In this document: piece by piece, positions 18,525 to 27,208 of the stretch
How positions within the stretch are numbered: position 1 is the first letter of the stretch
How the letters are laid out: the number at the start of each line of letters is the position of its first letter
Source: Azospirillum sp. TSH64
GTDB lineage: Bacteria > Pseudomonadota > Alphaproteobacteria > Azospirillales > Azospirillaceae
Assembly: GCF_003116035.1 (NCBI RefSeq)
Contig: NZ_LGQW01000015.1
Span: 2,310,550 to 2,374,549, forward strand
Length of the DNA: 64,000 nucleotides
Direction: 5' to 3'
The notes under the pieces: model-generated
The model's database searches: none
Told to the model about the DNA's origin: nothing
What the model saw: the letters and a program-made list of their open reading frames with translations, nothing else
Translations under genes and position numbers: made by a program

Positions 18525-19328
18525 ATGGACGCCGCTCATCACGACTGCCCGACCGAACCGGCACTCCGCGGCTTCAGCCTGTTGCGCGACCGGGTGCCTG
18601 CCGACATGGCCGCCCGCGTCGCGTCGCGCTTCGCCGGGACGGTTCAGGACCAGCAGGACGACGCCATGGCAACCAGGCGGCTGCTGCCGGACCGGGCGGT
18701 CGAAACGCTGCTGATGGAGCGGGCCGACCGCGACCGTCTGCGCGCCGCCTTCGACCGCAGCCCCTTTCTGATGGTCGAGTTGGGAGAGGGCGCCGACGAG
18801 GCGGCGGCCCCGCTCGACGACTGGTCGGGGGCACCGGCGGCGGACGATCCCGAGTGTCCCGGATTCTACCTGTCGCTGACCACCGGCACCGCCTATGGCC
18901 TGCAATGCCCGGTGCTGGTCTGCGACGAGCTGGTGCGGCGCGGCGTTCTGGATCCGCAGCGCCGGTCCAATGTGGAGCTTTGCCTCCACGAGGCCGTCGC
19001 CAACGCCATCGTCCACGGCAATCTGGGCCTGTCCAGCGCGGTGAAGGGAGAGCCGGGCGGCTATCGCCGGTTCAGCGAGATGATGCGCGACCGGCTGGAC
19101 GATCCCGCCGTGACGCGGCGGCGGCTGGACATCTTCTGCCGCTGGAACGGGCGCTGCATCGCCATTGCGGTGGTGGACCAGGGCGGCGGCTTCGACACCG
19201 CGCTGGCCCCGGCGACCACCGGCAACAAGGCGCGGTCGGGCCGCGGCTTCGTCTTCATGCGGACGCTGGCCTCGCGGGTGACGGTGACCGATGGCGGGCG
19301 GTGCACCGTCCTGCAGTTCGACCGCTGA
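18525..19328 (+). CDS. Anti-sigma-type serine kinase (HATPase domain) with N-terminal extension
   Basis: The C-terminal half of this 267-residue protein is an RsbW/SpoIIAB-like ATPase: the N-box ELCLHEAVANAIVHGN, the G1 box VVDQGGGFD and the glycine box GRGFVFMR. It would phosphorylate the STAS protein encoded 48 bases upstream. The first 110 or so residues are not part of the kinase fold and I do not recognise them; they could bind the regulated target. A good GGGGAG precedes ATG 18525. The kinase domain also has a 20-30 residue insertion between the N-box and G1 box (GYRRFSEMMRDRLDD), unusual for RsbW. Confidence 0.82.
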   Translation: MDAAHHDCPTEPALRGFSLLRDRVPADMAARVASRFAGTVQDQQDDAMATRRLLPDRAVETLLMERADRDRLRAAFDRSPFLMVELGEGADEAAAPLDDWSGAPAADDPECPGFYLSLTTGTAYGLQCPVLVCDELVRRGVLDPQRRSNVELCLHEAVANAIVHGNLGLSSAVKGEPGGYRRFSEMMRDRLDDPAVTRRRLDIFCRWNGRCIAIAVVDQGGGFDTALAPATTGNKARSGRGFVFMRTLASRVTVTDGGRCTVLQFDR

Positions 19329-19338
19329 CGGAGCGTCC

Positions 19339-20526
19339 ATGGCCGCGCCCGCTTTGTCGCTGTCGGACTGCCGCGTCCTGATCGTCGACGACAACGAATT
19401 CAACCGCAAATCGCTGGCCCTGGTGATCCGCCGCGCCGGCATCGCCGAGATCGCCTTCGCCGAGAACGGCCGGGAAGGGCTGGCGGCGGTCGACCGCTTC
19501 CGCCCCGACCTTGTCCTGCTGGACGTCGACATGCCGGTGATGAACGGCTGGGAGATGTGCGAGGCGCTGCGCCGCAACGCGACGCACGAGCAGCTTCCCG
19601 TGCTGTTCCAGACCGCGCTGGACAGCGACGAGGAGCAGGTGCGCTGTTTCGAGGCCGGCGGCAGCGATTTCATCTCCAAGCCGATCAAGCCCGGCGAATG
19701 CGTGGCGCGTGTCCGCCACCAGCTGGAAAAACGCAAGCTGTTCAACGATCTCGCCGCGTTCCACGAACGGGTCCAGCGCGAGCTGTCGCATGCCCGCGCC
19801 ATGCAGACCTCGCTTCTGCCGGAGACCCGCAAGCTTGCCGAGGTGGCGGACCGCTACGGGCTGACGCTGGACGCCCATTTCGAGACCTCGTCGGAGCTGG
19901 GCGGCGATTTCTGGGGCCTCTATCCGCTGGGCGACCGCCGGCTGGGGCTGCTGATGATCGATTTCGCCGGGCACGGCATCACCGCGGCGATCAACACCTT
20001 CCGCCTGCACACGCTGATCGACCGCTTTCCGATGCAGCATATGGCGCCGTCGCAATGGCTGACCCAATTGAACGGCGCACTGAAGGACGTGCTGCCGACG
20101 GGGCAGTTCGCCACCGCCTTCTTCGGCATCCTCGACCTCGCCATCGACACGCTGACCTTCGCCGCGGCGGGCTCGCCCAACCCGGTGCTGGGGACGCCGG
20201 TGGGCGCGAAGGGAAACGGACCCGACATCCGCCTGCTCGACTCGGCCGGGCTGGTGCTCGGCGCCTCGCGCCGGGCGCAGTATGTCGACCAGAGCCACCG
20301 CCTGCCGCGCGGCGGCTTCCTGTTCCTGTACAGCGATGCGCTGATCGAATGCGGCGGCGACGGGCATGCCCCGCTGGGGCAGGGCGCCGTGCCCGATTTC
20401 GTCCGCGACGCGCTGGCCCGCGACCGCCAGCACCCGCTGCGGCCGATGATGGACAGCTTCTATGCCCGCACCAGCCTGCCGCTGCGCGACGACCTGACCG
20501 CCGTGTGGGTTGCGCGGCGGGCGTGA
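19339..20526 (+). CDS. Response regulator with PP2C-type serine phosphatase output (RsbU-like)
   Basis: A 395-residue protein. The receiver (residues about 10-125) has the acidic pair VDDN, the phosphoacceptor in VLLDVDMPVMNG and the Lys in SKPIKPGE. A linker (LEKRKLFNDLAAFHERVQREL) leads to a SpoIIE/PP2C domain with SSELGGDFWG, FAGHG and the C-terminal metal-binding DDLTAVWV. By analogy with RsbU it would dephosphorylate the STAS protein when its receiver is phosphorylated. The natural phosphodonors are the two kinases in the divergent operon, although nothing in the sequence proves it. It starts 10 bases after the kinase gene. Confidence 0.88.
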   Translation: MAAPALSLSDCRVLIVDDNEFNRKSLALVIRRAGIAEIAFAENGREGLAAVDRFRPDLVLLDVDMPVMNGWEMCEALRRNATHEQLPVLFQTALDSDEEQVRCFEAGGSDFISKPIKPGECVARVRHQLEKRKLFNDLAAFHERVQRELSHARAMQTSLLPETRKLAEVADRYGLTLDAHFETSSELGGDFWGLYPLGDRRLGLLMIDFAGHGITAAINTFRLHTLIDRFPMQHMAPSQWLTQLNGALKDVLPTGQFATAFFGILDLAIDTLTFAAAGSPNPVLGTPVGAKGNGPDIRLLDSAGLVLGASRRAQYVDQSHRLPRGGFLFLYSDALIECGGDGHAPLGQGAVPDFVRDALARDRQHPLRPMMDSFYARTSLPLRDDLTAVWVARRA

Positions 20527-20542
20527 CGTAGGGATGCGAGCC

Positions 20543-21409
20543 TTACGGCGCGAACTGTTCCTTCAGGATGCGCTCTTCAAAGTTCAGTTCCGGGTCGAAC
20601 AGCAGGGTCAGGCCGACCTCGCGGCATTCCTGGACCTCGACCCGCAGAACCTCGCGCACCTCGGTGAAGTCGGCGACGGCGCTGACCGGGCGCTTGCCTT
20701 CCTCCAGCACGTCGAAGGTGATCTTGGCAGTGTGCGGCAGCAGCGCGCCACGCCAGCGCCGCGGGCGGAAGGCGCTGATCGGGGTCAGCGCCAGAACGCC
20801 GGCATTCAGCGGCACGATGGGGCCGTGGGCCGACAGGTTGTAAGCGGTGCTGCCCGCCGGCGTCGCCACCAGCGCGCCGTCGCAGATCAGCTCCGGCAGC
20901 CGGATGACACCGTCGATGGTGATGCGCAGCTTGGCTGCCTGCCGCGTCTCGCGCAGAAGGGAAACCTCGTTGATGCCGAGCGCCTCGACCCGCTCGCCAT
21001 TCACCCGCGTCGCCACCATGCGCAGCGGATGCAGTCGGACATGCTGGGACGCCACGATCCGCTCCGCCAGATCCTCCTCGCGGTAGGCGTTCAGCAGGAA
21101 GCCGACCGAGCCGCGGTTCATGCCATAGACCGGAGTCGGCCGTTCGCGGTTGCGGGTTAGCGCCCGGTGCAGGGTTTCCAGCAGGAATCCGTCGCCGCCC
21201 AGCGCCACGATCACGTCGGCTTCGTCCGCCATGGCATTGCCGTAGCGATGGACCAGCCGGGTGCGGGCGGAGCGCGCCTCGTCCGTGTCGGCGCAGGAAA
21301 ATGCGATGCGCAGCGCATCGGGGGCCGGCATCAGCGGCGCCTGCGCATCTGCGGACTGGACAAGGCCGGATTGATCGACGGCGGGCGGCGTGGCGGCGGA
21401 TTCGGTCAT
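20543..21409 (-). CDS. nadK: NAD kinase
   Basis: Makes NADP from NAD and ATP in the cytoplasm. The 288-residue product carries [10 protein letters not shown] (GGDG at 71-74), [16 protein letters not shown] and [16 protein letters not shown], all hallmarks of the family. The first 30 residues are polar, and an internal Met27 (start at 21331) would give the more usual length of about 260. Neither start has a clear ribosome site. It is convergent with the phosphatase gene (16 bases apart) and lies downstream of the clpA terminator. Confidence 0.92.
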   Translation of the reverse strand: MTESAATPPAVDQSGLVQSADAQAPLMPAPDALRIAFSCADTDEARSARTRLVHRYGNAMADEADVIVALGGDGFLLETLHRALTRNRERPTPVYGMNRGSVGFLLNAYREEDLAERIVASQHVRLHPLRMVATRVNGERVEALGINEVSLLRETRQAAKLRITIDGVIRLPELICDGALVATPAGSTAYNLSAHGPIVPLNAGVLALTPISAFRPRRWRGALLPHTAKITFDVLEEGKRPVSAVADFTEVREVLRVEVQECREVGLTLLFDPELNFEERILKEQFAP

Positions 21410-21512
21410 GGCGCGACCATACCGCAGTCGGGCCTTCGCGCAAAAGTATCACGCGGTGACGACCCGATGCAAAAGAGCGCATCCGTCGGCCGTACCCATT
21501 GGCCGCACAACG

Positions 21513-21543
21513 AAAAAGGGGACCGCGGACGGTCCCCTTTTTT
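21513..21543 (-). terminator. Rho-independent terminator of clpA
   Basis: AAAAAGGGGACC pairs perfectly with GGTCCCCTTTTT around a six-base loop. It carries an A-run on one side and a T-run on the other, so it can work in both directions. It lies 38 bases past the clpA stop and before nadK, which reads the same way. Confidence 0.85.
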
Positions 21544-21580
21544 GCCATGCGGAACGGGTCGGTGGACCGATGGGCCGACC

Positions 21581-23896
21581 TTACTCGACCATCTCCGACA
21601 CCATCTCCTCGTCATCGTCGCCGGAGGTGCGCTTCGGCCGGTTGCCTTCGGTATAATCGAAGGCCGGCTTGTCGTCCTTGACGGTGACCTTGACCAGGCC
21701 GCCCTTGCTGAGCTTGCCGAACAGCAGCTCTTCCGCCAGCGGCTTCTTGATGTACTCCTGGATCACGCGGCCGAGCGGGCGGGCGCCGTAGAGCGGGTCG
21801 TAGCCCTTCTTGCCCAGCCACTCGCGGGCCTCCTCGTTCAGCTCGATGGACACGCCGCGGTCTTCCAGCTGCGCTTCCATCTGCATGATGAACTTGTCGA
21901 CGACGCGGTTGATGACCTCCTGCGTCAGCGGCGCGAACGGGATGATCGCGTCGAGACGGTTGCGGAACTCCGGCGTGAACATCTTCTCGACCGCTTCGAT
22001 GTCCTCGCCGACCCGGCGGTCACGCTCGAAGCCGATGGCGGGCTTCGCCATGTCGGCGGCCCCGGCGTTCGAGGTCATGATCAGGATGACGTTGCGGAAA
22101 TCGACGATCTTGCCGTTGTGATCGGTCAGCTTGCCGTGGTCCATGATCTGCAACAGGATGTTGAACAGATCCGGATGGGCCTTCTCGATCTCGTCCAGCA
22201 GCAGGACGCAGTGCGGGTGCTGGTCGATGGCGTCGGTCAGCATGCCGCCCTGGTCGAAGCCGACATAGCCCGGAGGGGCGCCGATCAGGCGCGACACCGT
22301 GTGCCGCTCCATGTACTCGGACATGTCGAAACGGGTCAGCTCGATGCCCAGCGTCATGGCGAGCTGGCGGGCCACCTCGGTCTTGCCGACACCGGTCGGG
22401 CCGGTGAACAGGTAGTTGCCGATGGGCTTCTCCGGCTCGCGCAGGCCGGCTCTCGCCAGCTTGATCGCGGAGACCAGCGCGTCGATCGCCTTGTTCTGGC
22501 CGAAGACCATGGTCTTCAGGTCGCGTTCAAGGTTCAGCAGCGTTTCCTTGTCGTCGCGGCTGACCGACTTCGGCGGGATGCGGGCGATTTTGGCGACCAC
22601 CGCCTCCACGTCCTTCACGCCGATCTTCTTGCGGCGCTTGTTCTCCGGCAGCAGCATCTGCGCCGCACCGACCTCGTCGATGATGTCGATGGCCTTGTCG
22701 GGCAGCTTGCGGTCGCCGATGTACTTGGCCGACAGCTCCACCGCGACGCGAATGGCGTCGTTGGTGTAGGTGACCTTGTGGTGCTTCTCGTAATAAGGCT
22801 TCAGGCCCTGGAGGATCTTGATCGCATCCTCGACCGACGGCTCGTTGACGTCGATCTTCTGGAAGCGGCGGACCAGCGCCCGGTCCTTCTCGAAGTAGCT
22901 GCGGTATTCCTTGTAGGTGGTCGAGCCGATGCAGCGCAGCGAACCCGACGCCAGCGCCGGCTTCAGCAGGTTCGAGGCATCCATCGCACCGCCCGAGGTG
23001 GCGCCGGCGCCGATCACCGTGTGGATCTCGTCGATGAAGAGGATCGCCCCCTCCGTCGCCTCGAGTTCGGACACGACGGCCTTCAGACGCTCCTCGAAAT
23101 CGCCGCGGTAGCGCGTGCCGGCCAGCAGCGAGCCCATGTCGAGCGCGAAGATGGTGGCGTTGCGCAGCACCTCCGGCACTTCCTGCTGCACGATGCGGCG
23201 GGCGAGGCCCTCTGCGATGGCGGTCTTGCCGACACCGGGGTCGCCGACGTAGAGCGGGTTGTTCTTCGACCGCCGGCACAGGATCTGGATGGTCCGTTCG
23301 ACCTCCTGCTCCCGGCCGATCAGCGGATCGATCTTCCCGCCGGACGCCTTCTTGTTCAGGTTGACGCAATATGCGTCTAGCGCTTCGCTGCCTTTTTTCA
23401 CGACCTTCTCCGCCGCCGCCTCGTCGTCAGCGCCCGAGACACGCTTTGTTTCCGAGCGGCCCGGAGCCTTCGCGATTCCGTGAGAGATGTAGTTGACCGC
23501 ATCGAACCTGGTCATCTCCTGCTCCTGCAGGAAGTAAACCGCGTGGCTCTCGCGTTCAGAGAACAAGGCAACGAGCACATTTGCTCCCGTCACCTCCTCA
23601 CGTCCCGACGACTGGACGTGGATGGCCGCACGCTGCAGAACCCGCTGGAAACCAGCCGTCGGCTTGGCATCATCGGGCCTGTTCGTGATAAGGTTCGCCA
23701 ATTCATTGTCGAGGTAATCCGACAGTTCCGCGCGCAGTCGGTCGAGATCGATCCCGCAAGCGCGCAAGACGGCGGTAGCATCGGAGTCTTCGGTCAACGC
23801 GAGAAGCAGATGTTCGAGCGTCGCGTATTCATGCCTGCGCTCGTTCGCGTGGGCCAGGGCTCGGTGCAGCGTCTGTTCCAGGTTACGCGACAGCAT
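21581..23896 (-). CDS. clpA: ATP-dependent Clp protease ATP-binding subunit ClpA
   Basis: AAA+ unfoldase that feeds substrates to ClpP. The 771-residue product begins with the Clp N-domain ([17 protein letters not shown]), then has the first ATPase with [15 protein letters not shown] and the second with [15 protein letters not shown] and [13 protein letters not shown]. ClpA rather than ClpB is indicated by the absence of the long middle coiled coil and by the neighbouring clpS. The start at 23896 is preferred; the frame is open 38 codons further but that part overlaps clpS. It ends in an acidic tail, [13 protein letters not shown]. Confidence 0.95.
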   Translation of the reverse strand: MLSRNLEQTLHRALAHANERRHEYATLEHLLLALTEDSDATAVLRACGIDLDRLRAELSDYLDNELANLITNRPDDAKPTAGFQRVLQRAAIHVQSSGREEVTGANVLVALFSERESHAVYFLQEQEMTRFDAVNYISHGIAKAPGRSETKRVSGADDEAAAEKVVKKGSEALDAYCVNLNKKASGGKIDPLIGREQEVERTIQILCRRSKNNPLYVGDPGVGKTAIAEGLARRIVQQEVPEVLRNATIFALDMGSLLAGTRYRGDFEERLKAVVSELEATEGAILFIDEIHTVIGAGATSGGAMDASNLLKPALASGSLRCIGSTTYKEYRSYFEKDRALVRRFQKIDVNEPSVEDAIKILQGLKPYYEKHHKVTYTNDAIRVAVELSAKYIGDRKLPDKAIDIIDEVGAAQMLLPENKRRKKIGVKDVEAVVAKIARIPPKSVSRDDKETLLNLERDLKTMVFGQNKAIDALVSAIKLARAGLREPEKPIGNYLFTGPTGVGKTEVARQLAMTLGIELTRFDMSEYMERHTVSRLIGAPPGYVGFDQGGMLTDAIDQHPHCVLLLDEIEKAHPDLFNILLQIMDHGKLTDHNGKIVDFRNVILIMTSNAGAADMAKPAIGFERDRRVGEDIEAVEKMFTPEFRNRLDAIIPFAPLTQEVINRVVDKFIMQMEAQLEDRGVSIELNEEAREWLGKKGYDPLYGARPLGRVIQEYIKKPLAEELLFGKLSKGGLVKVTVKDDKPAFDYTEGNRPKRTSGDDDEEMVSEMVE

Positions 23897-23904
23897 GTGT
23901 GGGT

Positions 23905-24231
23905 CTAATCCTTTTCTAACGTGCATTGCAGCGGGTGCTGGTTCTGGCGCGCAAAGTCCATCACCTGCGTGACTTTCGTCTCCGCCACCTCGTAGGTGAA
24001 CACGCCGCACAACCCCACACCCCGCCGGTGCACATGCAGCATGATCTGTGTCGCTTCCTCCCGCGATTTGCTGAAGAAGCGTTCGAGAACGAGAACGACG
24101 AACTCCATGGGAGTGTAATCGTCGTTCAGCATCAACACCTTGTACATCGACGGCTTCTTGGTCTTCGGCTTGGCCTTGACGACCACGCCGCTGTTAGTGC
24201 CGTCGTTGCCCTGCTTGTCAGAGTCGGCCAT
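23905..24231 (-). CDS. clpS: ATP-dependent Clp protease adaptor ClpS
   Basis: Adaptor that delivers N-degron proteins to ClpAP. In the 108-residue product the N-degron pocket residues are visible: [10 protein letters not shown] at about 35-44 and His66 in MLHVHRRG. The N-terminal 25 residues are flexible and Lys-rich, as is usual. It lies 8 bases before clpA, so the pair forms an operon. Alphaproteobacteria often carry a second clpS elsewhere; this is the one paired with clpA. Confidence 0.95.
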   Translation of the reverse strand: MADSDKQGNDGTNSGVVVKAKPKTKKPSMYKVLMLNDDYTPMEFVVLVLERFFSKSREEATQIMLHVHRRGVGLCGVFTYEVAETKVTQVMDFARQNQHPLQCTLEKD

Positions 24232-24574
24232 GGTCCCAGTCGAATGTCATCGCGATGCACTTTCACTGGGAATGATATGGTCATTTCGGGCGCGGTGGGA
24301 AGGGGCCGTTTTCAGCTGACCTCCATTTGGCAGACCCTCCTTTGGACCACAGGCCCTTCCGCTACTCCGTAATAGGAGACACCGCTTCGGAAATGGCCGC
24401 AATCGGCGGAAAACCCTACCCCGATCAAGGGGCCTTCCGACCGTTGGAGGAGGGCCGCGGCCGGAAACGCAAAACGGCCCGGCATCCCAAGGCGGGATGC
24501 CGGGCCGCTGCGATGCGGTCCTTCAGGTGGGCATTGCCTGCCCACCGGTCAAGAAAGCAGGAGAGTCGGACCGG
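24232..24574. other. Gene-free stretch between phasin 1 and clpS
   Basis: It holds the terminator of the first phasin gene (24475-24507) and, towards 24231, the clpS promoter region. A -10-like TATCAT on the minus strand (24272-24277) has no matching -35. No gene is supported. Confidence 0.5.
24475..24507 (-). terminator. Rho-independent terminator of the first phasin gene
   Basis: CGGCCCGGCATCCC pairs perfectly (14 bp) with GGGATGCCGGGCCG around the loop AAGGC. On the minus strand it is followed by GTTTTG. It sits 67 bases past the phasin stop. Confidence 0.8.
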
Positions 24575-25054
24575 TCAGGCGGCGACCGGCTTCTTCGACA
24601 GGACCTCGACCGTGGCGTTGACGCGCGCGTTCAGCGGGGCCAGCGCCTCGTTGGCGACCTTGACGGTCAGCTCCTGCAGCTTGGTGCTCTCCGACACGAA
24701 TGCATCGAGGCTGGCCTTGGTGAAGGCGCTCTGCAGTTCGACCAGTTCCTGGATCGTCTTCACCGCCAGCACGGCCTTGGCGTTCGACACGCTCTTCTCC
24801 AGCGAGGACTGGGTGAAGGCGGCGACCTGCTTGCCGGCCTCTTCCGCGCCCTTGGCGACGACGGTGCCGGACTTCACGAGCGCATCGACATTCTCCTTGG
24901 TGAGAACGGTCAGCTCGTCATAGCCCTTCAGCACCTTGGCGGAGGCCTTCTCGATCTGCTCCTGCTGGGCCTTCACCAGGCCTTCCAGATTCTGCTTGGC
25001 AGTGGCGATGGCGTCTTCGACGGACTTGGTGACGGCGGCGATCTGGTCGGACAT
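24575..25054 (-). CDS. phaP: Phasin family protein (first of two)
   Basis: A 159-residue phasin_2 protein that should coat polyhydroxybutyrate granules. It is almost entirely alpha-helical, Ala-, Lys- and Glu-rich, lacks a signal peptide, and shows the family core TIQELVELQSAFTKASLD followed by LQELTVKVANEALAPLNAR. The same core and end are found in the second phasin, so the two probably arose by duplication. The leader has a promoter and TGCA operator with the same layout as its partner. The gene has its own terminator. Confidence 0.9.
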   Translation of the reverse strand: MSDQIAAVTKSVEDAIATAKQNLEGLVKAQQEQIEKASAKVLKGYDELTVLTKENVDALVKSGTVVAKGAEEAGKQVAAFTQSSLEKSVSNAKAVLAVKTIQELVELQSAFTKASLDAFVSESTKLQELTVKVANEALAPLNARVNATVEVLSKKPVAA

Positions 25055-25166
25055 GGCTATGCTCCTCGCGCTCTATAAGGGGTCAACCGCGCGGCCCCGA
25101 CGGTGCGGCGGCCGATTGCGGAGTGGGTTGAAACCCTCGGACCCCGACAGGGCGGGCGCCCGAAGT

Positions 25167-25185
25167 ATGCTGCACTGCAACATAA
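25167..25185 (-). promoter_or_regulatory. TGCA operator at the first phasin promoter (probable PhaR site)
   Basis: ATGCTGCACTGCAACATAA differs by one base from the site before the second phasin (26065-26083). Its core TGCA-C-TGCA is a palindrome. It would overlap the predicted transcription start. PhaR repressors of other bacteria bind TGC-rich palindromes before phaP; the identity of the binder is inferred. Confidence 0.65.
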
Positions 25186-25189
25186 GCTG

Positions 25190-25218
25190 AAGATAAGGAA
25201 AGCGGCGCGGGGAGTCAA
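25190..25218 (-). promoter_or_regulatory. Promoter of the first phasin gene
   Basis: On the minus strand TTGACT (25218-25213) and TATCTT (25195-25190) are 17 bases apart. The -35 element is exactly 27 bases from the operator, as in the second phasin. Confidence 0.6.
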
Positions 25219-25224
25219 TGGGCA

Positions 25225-25239
25225 TTGTGCATTGCACAA
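25225..25239. promoter_or_regulatory. Second TGCA palindrome upstream of the first phasin promoter
   Basis: TTGTGCA-T-TGCACAA is a perfect palindrome with a one-base centre. It shares the TGCA-N-TGCA core with the two phasin operators and lies just upstream of the -35 element. It may be an auxiliary repressor site. Confidence 0.45.
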
Positions 25240-25287
25240 AAAACTTCCGCGCGAAAATCCGGCGGGAGCGTAGGGGGCTTAACGCAG

Positions 25288-25324
25288 AACGGCCCGGCAA
25301 CCGCGTGGAGGTTGCCGGGCCGTT
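25288..25324 (-). terminator. Hairpin terminator of the second phasin gene
   Basis: ACGGCCCGGCAAC (25289-25301) pairs perfectly with GTTGCCGGGCCGT (25311-25323) around a nine-base loop. It lies 59 bases past the stop. The T-run on the minus strand is weak. Confidence 0.65.
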
Positions 25325-25382
25325 TGCGATGCCGGGATCCATGGCTGGATCCCGGCCGTCACGTGCCATCCGATGGGGCCGC

Positions 25383-25907
25383 TCAGGCGGCGATCGGCTT
25401 GACGATCGGCTTGGAGAAGGTTTCGACCGTCGCGGTGACGCGGGCGTTCAGCGGGGCCAGCGCCTCGTTGGTGACCTTGGTCGACAGCTCCTGCAGGCGG
25501 GTGGTCTCGGCCAGCAGCGAGTCGAAGCTGGTCTTCAGGAAATCGTTCTGCAGCTCCACCACCTCCTGGATGGTGCGGGCAGTCAGCAGCGCCTTGCCGG
25601 TGGTGATGGACTTGTCCAGCGCAGACTGGCCGTAGGCGACGACCTCGCGGCCCAGATCCTCGGCGCCCTTGGCGGCGATGGTGCTGCTGGCGATCAGCGC
25701 CTCGACATTGGCCTTGCCGGTGGCCTGAAGGTCCTCATAGCTCTTCAGCAGCTGGGCGGCGGTCTTCTCGAACTGCTCCTTGGCGGCGGTCGCGGTCTGC
25801 TCGAACTGCTTGACCGTCTGTTCCTGGCCGGCCTTCACCAGACCCTCATACTGCTCCTTGGCCTGGGCGGCGACGTTCTCGATCGACTTCGGCGTGAACT
25901 GGTTCAT
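25383..25907 (-). CDS. phaP: Phasin family protein (second of two)
   Basis: A 174-residue phasin_2 protein related to the one at 24575-25054; both end in the same NEALAPLNARV stretch followed by a short tail. The N-terminus (MNQFTPKSIENVAAQAKEQ) is the typical phasin start. An excellent AGGAAGGA lies before ATG 25907. A minus-strand promoter and TGCA operator lie about 160-210 bases upstream. Two differently sized phasins may tune granule number and size; that is an inference. Confidence 0.9.
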   Translation of the reverse strand: MNQFTPKSIENVAAQAKEQYEGLVKAGQEQTVKQFEQTATAAKEQFEKTAAQLLKSYEDLQATGKANVEALIASSTIAAKGAEDLGREVVAYGQSALDKSITTGKALLTARTIQEVVELQNDFLKTSFDSLLAETTRLQELSTKVTNEALAPLNARVTATVETFSKPIVKPIAA

Positions 25908-26064
25908 GGCGTGCGTTCCTTCCTGGCTGATGCCGGCGTTTGGTTGATGAGACCCGTCCGCCGCAAAGCGTGGCGAGGAGCCTGCCGGCAGCGGTGTGCG
26001 TTTGAGTTTTTTACGTTGTGCAGCCCTCAACCGCCGTCTTTCCACACAAGGGAAGGGCGCCAGA

Positions 26065-26083
26065 ATGCTGCACTGCAATATAA
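26065..26083 (-). promoter_or_regulatory. TGCA operator at the second phasin promoter (probable PhaR site)
   Basis: ATGCTGCACTGCAATATAA matches the first phasin operator at 18 of 19 positions and occupies the same place relative to the promoter, covering the expected transcription start. Confidence 0.65.
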
Positions 26084-26087
26084 GGAT

Positions 26088-26116
26088 TTTATGGGCTAAG
26101 CATGGGGCGGTGTCAA
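26088..26116 (-). promoter_or_regulatory. Promoter of the second phasin gene
   Basis: On the minus strand a perfect TTGACA (26116-26111) is followed after 17 bases by CATAAA (26093-26088). The operator begins 27 bases from the -35 element. Confidence 0.65.
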
Positions 26117-26407
26117 CTGTCCGTTCGGGGGTGCCCGGCCTAGTCTCTTGCGCCGCAGCATACCCCTATGGCGTGACGCTTCGATGACGACCGCGCCTTT
26201 CCCGTTGCCGGACCGGGCGGAACCCGCCTCAAGTCCTTGAAAGCGGCCCTGATGGCGGATGTCCTTAACGAAGGCTTTACCGGCGCTGGGACAAGTGTAG
26301 CTTGGCCGCGGGCGGGATTCGCCTCGGCCATAGGTCAGGTGCGGCGCTTGGACGCGGCGTGCCGGACCATCCGCTCTTCAGGCCGCATCTTCGGGACCAT
26401 TTCGATC

Positions 26408-27169
26408 ATGACCTACTGCCTTGGCATCAAGACCCGCGACGGCCTGATCGGTCTGTCGGACGGCCGGATCACCAGCGGATCGCAGCTTTCGTCGGCCCGT
26501 AAGGTGACGATGATGGGAAGCGGCGGCGACCGCTTCTTCATCATGAACTCCGGCCTGCGCAGCGTGCGCGACAAGACGCTGGCCTATCTGCGCCGCGACA
26601 TGCAAAAGCGCCGGGGCGAGTCCTATTCGACCATGCTGGACGCGGTTTCGGCCTTCACCGCCTGCCTGCGGCAAGTCGCCGCGGAGGACAGGGAATCGCT
26701 GGAGGCGTCGAAGCTGCACTTCAACCTGCACGCCATCATCGGCGGCCAGCTGGCCGAAGACCGCGAACCCTACATGTTCCTGGTCTATCCGGAGGGCAAC
26801 TGGATCGAGGTCGACGAGCGCACCCCCTATCTTTCGATCGGCGCCACCGCCTATGGCAAGCCGATCCTGGACCGGGCGCTGACCTACGGCACCGACATGC
26901 AGACGGCGCTGAAGCTGGCCTACCTGTCCTTCGACAGCACGCGTTTCTCCAGCAACGATGTCGGCTTCCCCATCGACATGGTGTCCTACCATGCCGACTC
27001 GCGCAGCTGGCGCCAGTCGAACTACGACTATGACGACCTTGCCGAACAGCGCCAGTGGTGGAACCGCAACCTGACCGAACTGGCCCGGCGCATGCCGGAC
27101 GGCCCCTGGGTCGAGACGCTGGTCCCGGAAGACATGCGCCCGCGCCAGCCGGCCGAAGAGGCCGTCTGA
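26408..27169 (+). CDS. Proteasome-type protease of the Anbu family
   Basis: A 253-residue N-terminal nucleophile hydrolase related to HslV and the 20S proteasome beta subunit. The start MTYCLGIKTRDGLIGLSDGR puts Thr2 as the nucleophile after removal of Met1, with Asp and Arg in LSDGR and a Lys in ARKVT as further conserved residues. A good Gly-X-Tyr-Gly-Lys-Pro element (GATAYGKPILD) is present. Anbu is often encoded beside an ATP-grasp protein, an alpha-E protein and a transglutaminase; none is found here. The frame is open to 26237, but only the ATG at 26408 places Thr at position 2. Confidence 0.8.
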   Translation: MTYCLGIKTRDGLIGLSDGRITSGSQLSSARKVTMMGSGGDRFFIMNSGLRSVRDKTLAYLRRDMQKRRGESYSTMLDAVSAFTACLRQVAAEDRESLEASKLHFNLHAIIGGQLAEDREPYMFLVYPEGNWIEVDERTPYLSIGATAYGKPILDRALTYGTDMQTALKLAYLSFDSTRFSSNDVGFPIDMVSYHADSRSWRQSNYDYDDLAEQRQWWNRNLTELARRMPDGPWVETLVPEDMRPRQPAEEAV

Positions 27170-27208
27170 ACCCCGCCGGTCACCCGTGGCTGCCACCGTC
27201 GGTTTTGC

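Larger units (their letters stand above)
25055..25382. other. Gene-free stretch between the two phasin genes
   Basis: It contains the first phasin's promoter and operators (25167-25239) and the terminator of the second phasin (25288-25324). Nothing else is recognised. Confidence 0.6.
25908..26407. other. Gene-free stretch between phasin 2 and the Anbu-type gene
   Basis: It holds a long phasin leader (about 160 bases), the phasin 2 operator and promoter (26065-26116) and an unassigned stretch before the Anbu gene. Frames crossing 26140-26400 show no family signal, and I reject them as genes. Confidence 0.5.

Noticed and set aside
21167..23380. Plus-strand open frame opposite clpA
   Set aside because: Clear shadow of clpA, which has all AAA+ motifs.
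26140..26400. Frames in the gap before the Anbu-type gene
   Set aside because: No ribosome site or family signal; an Anbu start must place Thr at position 2.
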